Below, piece after piece: positions 1 to 5,111 of a stretch of DNA of 6,534 nt; positions within the stretch are counted from its first letter, which is position 1; every line of letters starts with the position of its first letter. Below the pieces are notes generated by a model. The model did not search any database. It saw only the letters and a program-made list of their open reading frames with translations, and was not told the origin of the DNA. Source of the DNA: Pseudomonadota bacterium (GTDB lineage: Bacteria > Pseudomonadota > Alphaproteobacteria > Caulobacterales > Aquidulcibacteraceae). The DNA is taken from NCBI GenBank assembly GCA_023461135.1, contig JAEWNX010000171.1:1-6534 (forward strand), given 5' to 3'. The position numbers and the translations under genes were made by a program.

Positions 1-212
1 TTCCAGGGCGGATCGCCGAGATTGACCTGATCGGGCGAGGTGAGGCCGCCCACGGCCGCGCCCACGAGCGCGCCGCCGACCACGCCGACGCCGCCCGCGA
101 CGACACCCGCGCCAGCGCCGATCGCCGCGCCCGAGGCCATGCGGTCACCCATTTGCGTGCCGCAGCCGGCGAGGGTCATGCCTGCGGCGAGAATGAGAAC
201 AGCCTTGTTCAT
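1..212 (-). CDS. Glycine-zipper lipoprotein, C-terminus cut off by the window edge
   Basis: I read this as the first 70 residues of a small envelope lipoprotein; no stop codon is reached before the left edge. The N-terminus is a short lipoprotein signal (MNK, then a hydrophobic stretch) ending in the lipobox LAGC, so Cys17 would be lipidated. The mature part starts CGTQMGDRMASGAAIG and continues as a glycine/alanine-rich segment with repeated G-x3-G spacing (about residues 28-56), the pattern of glycine-zipper membrane-associated domains, then TSPDQVNLGDPPW. The ATG at 212 is preceded by AGGGGAG (220-226) seven bases away, which fixes the start. It is a tandem paralogue of the gene at 291-557: 38 of 54 aligned residues are identical from Cys17 on, without gaps. 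Function is unknown; related glycine-zipper lipoproteins (SlyB/OsmB-like) are linked to outer-membrane integrity, but assignment here is only by composition. Confidence 0.8.
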   Translation of the reverse strand, partial: MNKAVLILAAGMTLAGCGTQMGDRMASGAAIGAGAGVVAGGVGVVGGALVGAAVGGLTSPDQVNLGDPPW

Positions 213-234
213 TTCGATACTCCCCTAGAACGAA

Positions 235-259
235 AGGCGGCGCCTTTATGACGCCGCCT
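235..259 (-). terminator. Hairpin between the two lipoprotein genes, possible intrinsic terminator
   Basis: On the minus strand AGGCGGCG pairs perfectly with CGCCGCCT across a nine-base loop, giving an 8-bp GC-rich stem 31 bases after the stop of the 291-557 gene. The stem's final T is followed by TT-CG-TT, so the T tract is short and interrupted. It ends only 22 bases before the ATG at 212. If it terminates transcription, the downstream lipoprotein needs a promoter overlapping it; otherwise it may be a leader or mRNA-stability hairpin. The structure is seen in the sequence; the role is inferred. Confidence 0.5.
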
Positions 260-290
260 CTATCGTCCGTTTGGGACTTTAATGTGAAGC

Positions 291-557
291 TTACTTGGGC
301 TTGTATTCTGCGTAATCTTCTTGGTCGCCATCCTTGTCATCGTCGTCCCACACGGGCTCGCCGAGATTGACGTCGTCGGGATCGGTGAACGCGCCGACGC
401 CGGCGCCGATCACAGCACCCGGGATCGCGCCGATGCCGCCGGCCACCAGGCCCGCGCCCCCGCCGATAGCTGCGCCCGTCGCCATGCGATCGCCCATTTG
501 CGTGCCGCACGCGGAGGCAAGCAGCGCCGCAGCGGCAGCGAGTGATAACCTCAACAT
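291..557 (-). CDS. Glycine-zipper lipoprotein with acidic tail (88 aa)
   Basis: A small predicted lipoprotein. A hydrophobic alanine/leucine signal ends in the lipobox LASAC, with Cys17 as the lipidation site. The mature protein has CGTQMGDRMATGAAIG, a glycine-zipper stretch (about residues 28-55) and TDPDDVNLGEPVW. Its tail is strongly charged (DDDDKDGDQED, then YAEYKPK), which may be a calcium- or cation-binding or simply solvent-exposed tail. The frame stays open upstream to an ATG at 686, but that would put 43 arginine-rich residues ahead of the signal and overlap the corA end. The ATG at 557 begins the signal directly, has GAGG nine bases upstream (567-570), and places Cys17 at the same residue as in the paralogue at 1-212. 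It lies 44 bases after corA and could share its transcript. Function is unknown beyond a probable envelope structural role. Confidence 0.85.
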   Translation of the reverse strand: MLRLSLAAAAALLASACGTQMGDRMATGAAIGGGAGLVAGGIGAIPGAVIGAGVGAFTDPDDVNLGEPVWDDDDKDGDQEDYAEYKPK

Positions 558-601
558 GCGCAAGAACCTCGCGCAAAACGCCACGGCCCGTAGCCGGTTC
601 C

Positions 602-1531
602 TCAGAACCAGCGGCGCCACTTGGCGATGCCGAACAGGATCGCGGGCGCCGTGAACATCATGGCGACGCCGACCCATGGTCCCCACTGTTCGCGGAACCA
701 GGTCATGTGCTGAAAATTCATGCCGAATATGGAGGCGATCAACGTCGGCGGGACGAAGGCGATGGTGGCGAGCGAGAGCGCTTTCAAAACGTTGGTTTGC
801 GCGGCGTTGATGAGGCCGAGCATGGCGTCCTGAAGGTAGGAGAGACGCGGCTGCATTGACTCCGCGATGCGCTCCAATTCGCCGACATCGCGCGCGAGCG
901 CCGCGACACGGGGCGTTTCGAGTCCATATTTGTTCTTGGCGGCGCGCGCATAAACAAACAGACGCTGGATGCTTGAGAGCGCGTCATGCACCAGGGCGAC
1001 GATCGCGCCGATGCGGCCGAGCTCTTTCAACGACTGCCGCAGATCGAGCGTGTGGGTTTCGTCGAACACGCGTATCGAGAGGGCGTCCGCCGCTCTTGTC
1101 TGCTCGGCGAGTACGTCCGCGAGACGCTCGGCCGCGCCTTCGAGCAGCGCAAGCATCACTTCGGCGCCGGTCTGGGCCGAGCCAATTCGCGCCGAGGCGC
1201 GCTTTGCGCCGATCTCAAATGCGCGCGGGCGGATCGTGCGCACGGTCACGAGCTGGTGGCCCACCAGAATGAAGGTGACGGCGCCCGATACGAGCGGGCC
1301 TTCGTCGCGCCGTCCCAGCAAGGTCACCGTCAAGTGGAGCGCCGCGCCTTCTTCGTAGAAGCGTGCGGATTCCTCGAAGGCGGTGCGTTCGGATGGGATA
1401 GGCACGTCGATGCTCAGGCAAGACTCGACGGCCGCCTCTTCCTCATCGGTGGGCGATTCCAGATCGAACCACAGCGCGGCTGGGTCTTCCGGGTTTGTTT
1501 CGGCGCCGCCACGGGCAATCACGCGAAGCAT
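602..1531 (-). CDS. corA: CorA-family divalent metal cation transporter
   Basis: A 309-residue inner-membrane channel of the CorA family, close in length to E. coli CorA (316). CorA proteins are homopentamers that pass Mg2+ and sometimes Co2+ or Ni2+. The N-terminal two thirds is the soluble alpha/beta domain and long helical stalk (about residues 125-240). The C-terminus has two membrane helices, about 248-269 and 285-303, with the family signature GMN at 270-272 (context FGMNF) right after the first, and a basic C-terminal end (KWRRWF). The loop after GMN reads QHMTWFREQW and lacks the MPEL found in classical CorA, so Mg2+ specificity is less certain; Zn2+ or other cation transport is possible. 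No Shine-Dalgarno is visible before the ATG at 1531, but this ATG gives a normal family N-terminus. It lies 90 bases after the amidohydrolase. Confidence 0.9.
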   Translation of the reverse strand: MLRVIARGGAETNPEDPAALWFDLESPTDEEEAAVESCLSIDVPIPSERTAFEESARFYEEGAALHLTVTLLGRRDEGPLVSGAVTFILVGHQLVTVRTIRPRAFEIGAKRASARIGSAQTGAEVMLALLEGAAERLADVLAEQTRAADALSIRVFDETHTLDLRQSLKELGRIGAIVALVHDALSSIQRLFVYARAAKNKYGLETPRVAALARDVGELERIAESMQPRLSYLQDAMLGLINAAQTNVLKALSLATIAFVPPTLIASIFGMNFQHMTWFREQWGPWVGVAMMFTAPAILFGIAKWRRWF

Positions 1532-1570
1532 GCGCGGTGCTTAGCCCGGTTTGAGGTCAGTGAACACGGT

Positions 1571-1590
1571 CCGGCGTTCGCAACGCCCGG
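1571..1590 (-). other. Small hairpin between amidohydrolase and corA
   Basis: GGCGTT and AACGCC pair across a three-base loop (1573-1587), extended by two further G-C pairs if C1588 is bulged. It lies about 32 bases after the amidohydrolase stop and about 40 bases before the corA start. There is no T run, so it is a poor intrinsic terminator; it may be a processing or weak attenuation structure, or chance in GC-rich DNA. Confidence 0.3.
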
Positions 1591-1621
1591 CGAGGGCGGC
1601 AGAGCGCGTTGAGCGGCGAAG

Positions 1622-2929
1622 CTACTCGTCCTTCGCCGTCACGCCCCGCGCCATGACGAAGCGCACGCTCATCAGCGTTTCGACGTCTTGCGTGGGATCA
1701 CCGTCGACGGCGATGATGTCGGCGGAATAACCGGGCGCGATGCGGCCGGCGACGCCATTGAGCTGAAGGTGATCGGCCGCATCGACGGTGGCCAGGCGAA
1801 TGGCTTGCGTCGGGGTGTAGCCGCCTTCGACCAGGAACTGGAATTCGCGCGCGTTGAGGCCGTGCCGTGAGACGCCGGTGTCGGTGCCGAACGCGACACG
1901 CACGCCGGCCCGGCGCGCGTTCTGGATCGACTGGCGCATGCGCGTGCCGACTTCGCGCGCCTTGTCCGCTTGCGCGGGCGTCAGCACGCCGCCGCGCGCC
2001 GCCATCTCCTCAACGGTGACGCCGGCGAGGATGGTCGGCACGAGATAAGCGCGGTTGCGGCGGAAAAGACTAAGCGATTCCTGGTCCGTGTAGGAGCCGT
2101 GCTCGATCGAATCGACGCCGGCGCGCAGCGCGGCGTTGATCCCGCCTGCGCCGTGCGCGTGCGCGGTGACGCGCCGGCCCATGGCGTGCGCGGCTTCGAC
2201 AATGGCTTGCAGCTCGGCGTCGCTGAATTGCTGTTCGACGCCGGCGGCGGTGTTGGAGAGCACGCCGCCCGTCGCGGTGATCTTGATGATATCGGCGCCC
2301 GCTTGGATCTGGCGGCGCACCGCCCGGCGGCACGCGTCCGCGCCGGAACAGGCGCTTGGGCTGCGCAGCGCATCGTTCACCGCAGGTGAAAAGCCGGCGA
2401 CGTCGCCGTGCCCGCCATCTGGCGTCACCGCGGAGCCCGAAGCGATGATACGGGGGCCGGGGACGCGGCCCTCGGCGATGGCGCGGCGGAGCGCGAAGAT
2501 GCTGTCGTTCGGCGCGCCGAGATCGGCGACAGTGGTGAAGCCGGCGTTGAGCGTGATGCGTGCGTTCTGCGCCCCGCGCAGCGCGGCGTCCGCCTCGGTG
2601 AGCGTGACTTCATTGATCAGTTGATCGGGGCCGAGTTCGCTCGTGAGGTGGACATGGCTGTCGATCAGGCCGGGGAGCACGAAGCGGTTGCGCTGGTCGA
2701 TGATCTCGACGCCGTCGCGCGTCACGTAGCCGGCCTCGATGCCGGCGATGCGCCCGTCCGGGCCGACGATGATGGATTGCTCGGCGAGCACGCGGCCCGT
2801 CGCCGGGTCAGCCAACAGGCGGCCGGCGTGGATGATCCGCGTCGGCGCCGCCTCCTGGGCGAAGCCGGAGCCGGTGAGTAAAGCCAAACCGGCGAGTGCG
2901 CCGGCCAGCGTGATTGCGCGCTGCAGCAT
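1622..2929 (-). CDS. Exported metal-dependent amidohydrolase, imidazolonepropionase/prolidase-like
   Basis: A 435-residue amidohydrolase-superfamily enzyme of the HutI-like/Xaa-Pro dipeptidase group. All expected metal ligands of a binuclear site are visible: H92 and H94 (DSHVH), K216 (DIIKIT, the lysine usually carboxylated), H257 (TAHAHG), H277 (SIEHG) and D350 (FGTD). The composite beta domain is seen at both ends, with GLID just before HxH and GRIAPGYSADII near the C-terminus. The N-terminus is a Sec signal peptide (basic start, hydrophobic core residues 5-20, probable cleavage after GFA at 22-24), so it should act in the periplasm. C194 and C200 could form a disulfide there. AGAGGGG (2936-2942 contains AGAGGGG reversed) lies six bases before the ATG and supports this start. 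Characterised relatives hydrolyse Xaa-Pro or Xaa-Arg/Lys dipeptides; the substrate here cannot be read from the sequence, and true imidazolonepropionase activity is unlikely for an exported protein without hut neighbours. Confidence 0.9.
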   Translation of the reverse strand: MLQRAITLAGALAGLALLTGSGFAQEAAPTRIIHAGRLLADPATGRVLAEQSIIVGPDGRIAGIEAGYVTRDGVEIIDQRNRFVLPGLIDSHVHLTSELGPDQLINEVTLTEADAALRGAQNARITLNAGFTTVADLGAPNDSIFALRRAIAEGRVPGPRIIASGSAVTPDGGHGDVAGFSPAVNDALRSPSACSGADACRRAVRRQIQAGADIIKITATGGVLSNTAAGVEQQFSDAELQAIVEAAHAMGRRVTAHAHGAGGINAALRAGVDSIEHGSYTDQESLSLFRRNRAYLVPTILAGVTVEEMAARGGVLTPAQADKAREVGTRMRQSIQNARRAGVRVAFGTDTGVSRHGLNAREFQFLVEGGYTPTQAIRLATVDAADHLQLNGVAGRIAPGYSADIIAVDGDPTQDVETLMSVRFVMARGVTAKDE

Positions 2930-2972
2930 GGATGTCCCCTCTGGCGCGAGTGTTTCCGTGCGCCCGCGCCAA

Positions 2973-2985
2973 CGTCAAGCGCTTG
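2973..2985 (-). promoter_or_regulatory. Possible -35 element and palindrome upstream of the amidohydrolase
   Basis: The 60-base gap before the amidohydrolase contains TTGACG on the minus strand (2973-2978), a good sigma-70-type -35 match, overlapping the perfect 10-bp palindrome CAAGCGCTTG (2976-2985). No convincing -10 hexamer follows at the usual distance (the region reads AAACAC). It may mark a promoter that lets the amidohydrolase be expressed apart from the membrane-protein genes before it. This is a weak call. Confidence 0.25.
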
Positions 2986-2989
2986 CGCC

Positions 2990-3463
2990 TCACAGAGCGC
3001 CGCGGCTGAGCTCCCACCAGAGGCCGTAGAGCATGCCGACCACAAGCAGCACGAGGACCGCCAGCACAATGATGGCGGGCATGCGCTCCTTGAGCGTCAG
3101 CACCGGCCTTTCGTCCGGTACGCGCGCGCCCGCGTCGAGTAGAGAATGATACCGATGTTCGATCATGTCCCAGACGCGAAACGACAGGAACGCACCGATG
3201 CCCGCGAAAGCCGGGATGGATAGTGCGAACAGAAAGCCCGTCGGGCCGAGCAGGCGGCCGAGCCACAGCATGAAGGGCGACATCTCGTCTTCGTTCAGGC
3301 TGAATGAAGCGCCGTTCATGGTCATGCCCCACAGCATGAGCAGCGCGAACACGAGGCCGCCGACAGCGCCGATGGCGAGGCCGAACATGAGGATGCCGAG
3401 GCGCCCATAACGGCGCCGTCGCGTCCAATCCCACAGGAAAGCTTCTTCCGGCCGCCCGTTCAC
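2990..3463 (-). CDS. Three-helix membrane protein, paralogue of the preceding gene (157 aa)
   Basis: I do not recognise a named family. The protein has a short cytoplasm-like N-terminus rich in Trp and Arg (FLWDWTRRRR, residues 9-18), then three hydrophobic segments at about 21-46, 74-95 and 128-150. The first helix carries GAVGGLVFA; between helices two and three lies a soluble stretch with Tyr and the motif GARVP. It aligns with the gene at 3468-3902 along its length: residues 9-43 align without a gap with 16 of 35 identical, and the second and third helices and the GA-x-VP and MPAI/WPAI positions also match. The start is GTG at 3463, four bases after the upstream stop, with GGTGAG just upstream; it is supported because the FL-x-x-W motif of the paralogue is retained. 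It is probably the last gene of the kinase-membrane unit. Confidence 0.8.
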   Translation of the reverse strand: MNGRPEEAFLWDWTRRRRYGRLGILMFGLAIGAVGGLVFALLMLWGMTMNGASFSLNEDEMSPFMLWLGRLLGPTGFLFALSIPAFAGIGAFLSFRVWDMIEHRYHSLLDAGARVPDERPVLTLKERMPAIIVLAVLVLLVVGMLYGLWWELSRGAL

Positions 3464-3467
3464 GCAC

Positions 3468-3902
3468 TCACCAATACATGGCGAAGAGGACGATGATAAA
3501 GATCGCGATGATCACGGCGGCGATTCCGACGGCGATGGCGGGCCAGCGGTCGGCGCCTTGCATGATCGGCTTTTGCGCCGGAACCTGCGCGCCCGACGCC
3601 AGCATGTTCTGATACATCGCTTCCTGCGAAGCGAAGACGCGGTTGGCGAGAACGAAGCCGATCACGCCGAACGCGCCGACAGAGATCAGAAGCAGCATCC
3701 CGCCTTGCTGGATCATTGGAATGATTGCCGAGAGTCCGGTGTAGCCGCCGCGGTCGAAATTGATGTCACTGCCAAGAATGAACGTGAACACCAGGCCTCC
3801 GAGTGCGCCGATGATCGCGCCGCGCAGCGCGATTTGTGCTTGGCCAGGCTTGCGGCGCTCGTTCCACACATAGAGGAAGAGATCGCGCTGGCGCTCGTTC
3901 AT
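3468..3902 (-). CDS. Three-helix membrane protein, tandem paralogue (144 aa)
   Basis: An unrecognised small inner-membrane protein. Residues 9-18 (FLYVWNERRK) precede three hydrophobic segments at about 24-44, 67-87 and 121-142; the first contains GALGGLVFT. A soluble linker (about 88-120) holds the GAQVP motif shared with the paralogue at 2990-3463, and the protein ends directly after helix three (FAMYW). The frame is open upstream to 4106, but that adds 68 arginine-rich residues lying antisense-frame within the kinase gene. The ATG at 3902 forms an ATGA overlap with the kinase stop and gives an N-terminus that matches the paralogue, so it is preferred. No clear Shine-Dalgarno precedes it, which fits translational coupling to the kinase gene. 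Function unknown. Confidence 0.8.
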   Translation of the reverse strand: MNERQRDLFLYVWNERRKPGQAQIALRGAIIGALGGLVFTFILGSDINFDRGGYTGLSAIIPMIQQGGMLLLISVGAFGVIGFVLANRVFASQEAMYQNMLASGAQVPAQKPIMQGADRWPAIAVGIAAVIIAIFIIVLFAMYW

Positions 3903-4978
3903 CTGAGCCCGGCTTTTTGCGCGTACATGAAGGCGGCGCTGGCGAGTGGGCGGATGCGGGCGATCATCTGCGTCGCGTGTGCGCTGGCGGCGGTGCCGTC
4001 GCGCACGCGCCCGGCGATGCCCTGCAGAATGCCGGCAAGACGGAAGGCGTTGTAGGAAAAGTACCAGTCGAGTTCCGGGATGCCATCGCGGCCCGTTTCG
4101 GCGCAATAGAGCGCGACGGCTTCGTCTTGCGTCGGGATGTTGAGCGCTTTGACATCGATGCCGCCGAGGCCGGCGCGGCCGTCATGCGGCATCACCCAGC
4201 TCATCAGGTAATAGGTGAAATCGCCGAGCGGATCGCCGAGCGTGGACAGCTCCCAGTCCAGAACGGCGATCACGCGCGGCTCGCTCTCGTGGATCACCAG
4301 ATTGTCGAGGCGATAGTCGCCGTGGACGATCGAGGTGCGCTCGCCGGGCGGGATGGTTTGCGGCAGCCACTCGATAAGACGGTTCATCTCGTCGATATTT
4401 TCGGTTTCGCTGAGCTTGTATTGCTTGCTCCAGCGATCGATCTGGCGCGCGAAATAATTGCCGGCTTTGCCGTAATCCGCGAGGCCAATGGCTTCGTGGT
4501 TGGTATTGTGAAGCTGTGCCAGCGTCTTGATCTTGTGCTCGTAGAGCGTGCGGCGCTCGGGCGGCGAAAGTTCTGGAAGCGTGCCGTTCCAAAGGACGCG
4601 GCCTTCCACCATTTCCATCACATAAAACATCGCGCCGAGCACGCTGTCGTCGGTGCAGAGAGCGTAGGGGCGCGCGACGGGAAAGCCGGTTGGATGCAGC
4701 GCGGAGATGACGCGGAATTCCCGGTCGACGGCGTGCGCGGAGGGGAGGAGCTTGCCGGCGGGCTTTTTGCGCAGGACGTATTTCCGCTGCGGCGTGACGA
4801 GCTGGTAGGTCGGGTTCGACTGGCCGCCTTTGAATTGATTGATCGTCAGCGGGCCTTCGTAGCTTTCGACATTCGCTTTCAGCCACGCATCTAGCGCCGC
4901 TTCGTCGAGACGATGGCGGTCTTCGACGGGCTTTACGCCTTTGAATTGCGCGTGGGGGTCTTCTACTTCGTCGCCCAT
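3899..4978 (-). CDS. Phosphotransferase family protein, APH/choline-kinase fold (ACAD10/11-like)
   Basis: A 359-residue cytoplasmic kinase-fold protein (numbering from the ATG at 4978). The N-lobe has a glycine-containing loop (FKGGQSNPTY, about 49-58) and the nucleotide-binding lysine region YVLRKKP (67-73). The C-lobe has the Brenner motif HGDYRLDN (219-226) with D221 as catalytic base and N226 as metal ligand, then VLDWE (239-243) with D241 as the second metal ligand, and GDPLGD (248-253). All catalytic residues are intact. This is the group resembling the N-terminal domain of ACAD10/ACAD11 and bacterial LvaA, which phosphorylate 4-hydroxyacyl-CoA; antibiotic resistance is unlikely. The frame extends to an ATG at 5065, but those 29 residues are encoded by the palindromic repeat. 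The ATG at 4978 has GAG six bases upstream and is preferred. It overlaps the next gene by ATGA. No acyl-CoA dehydrogenase gene is in view, so the substrate is inferred only. Confidence 0.88.
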   Translation of the reverse strand: MGDEVEDPHAQFKGVKPVEDRHRLDEAALDAWLKANVESYEGPLTINQFKGGQSNPTYQLVTPQRKYVLRKKPAGKLLPSAHAVDREFRVISALHPTGFPVARPYALCTDDSVLGAMFYVMEMVEGRVLWNGTLPELSPPERRTLYEHKIKTLAQLHNTNHEAIGLADYGKAGNYFARQIDRWSKQYKLSETENIDEMNRLIEWLPQTIPPGERTSIVHGDYRLDNLVIHESEPRVIAVLDWELSTLGDPLGDFTYYLMSWVMPHDGRAGLGGIDVKALNIPTQDEAVALYCAETGRDGIPELDWYFSYNAFRLAGILQGIAGRVRDGTAASAHATQMIARIRPLASAAFMYAQKAGLR

Positions 4979-4985
4979 ACCTATC

Positions 4986-5091
4986 TCGTCATTCCGGACG
5001 CGCGGAGCGCGATCCGGAACCCAGGGGCAACCGCTCCGTCGTTGGCCCCTGGGTTCCGGGTTCAATGCTTCGCATTGCCCCGGAATGACGA
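4986..5091. repeat. 106-bp palindromic intergenic element with cloverleaf folding
   Basis: A compact structured element between purD and the kinase. Its 12-bp ends are perfect inverted repeats (4986-4997 and 5080-5091). Inside are three further perfect stems: CGCGC/GCGCG around GGA (4999-5011), a 15-bp stem (5014-5028 with 5045-5059) around a 16-base loop, and AATGC/GCATT around TTC (5064-5076). Together 74 of 106 bases can pair as a four-way junction, on either strand. The size and mosaic of palindromes resemble the RIME and Bru-RS type elements known from alphaproteobacteria, which are short non-autonomous repeats; identity with either is not claimed. Only one copy is in the window, so 'repeat' is inferred from architecture. 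It sits 21 bases after the purD stop and seven bases before the kinase ATG, and could act as a transcript stabiliser, terminator or inserted mobile remnant. Confidence 0.75.
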
Positions 5092-5111
5092 CAAGGGTGG
5101 ATGATCGAACG

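Noticed and set aside
558..686. Longer start (686) for the lipoprotein at 291-557
   Set aside because: It would add 43 arginine-rich residues ahead of a clear lipoprotein signal and overlap the corA 3' end; the ATG at 557 aligns exactly with the paralogue.
986..1612. 208-residue plus-strand open frame opposite corA
   Set aside because: Composition (many His, Arg, Gly) is that of an antisense shadow, and corA is securely identified on the other strand.
2943..2970. GGCGCG/CGCGCC 6-bp stem upstream of the amidohydrolase
   Set aside because: The stem is short with a 16-base loop and is expected often by chance in DNA of this composition.
3903..4106. Longer start (4106) for the 144-residue membrane protein
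   Set aside because: The added residues are arginine-rich out-of-frame translation of the kinase gene; the ATGA-overlap start matches the paralogue.
3836..4894. 352-residue plus-strand open frame opposite the kinase
   Set aside because: It is a shadow frame in GC-rich DNA; the minus-strand frame has all kinase motifs and this one has no recognisable domain.
4979..5065. Longer start (5065) for the kinase
   Set aside because: The extra 29 residues are translated from the palindromic element and resemble its typical read-through peptide, not kinase sequence.
4913..5104. 63-residue plus-strand frame across the palindromic element
   Set aside because: It has no ribosome binding site, starts inside the kinase gene and consists largely of the element's read-through peptide.
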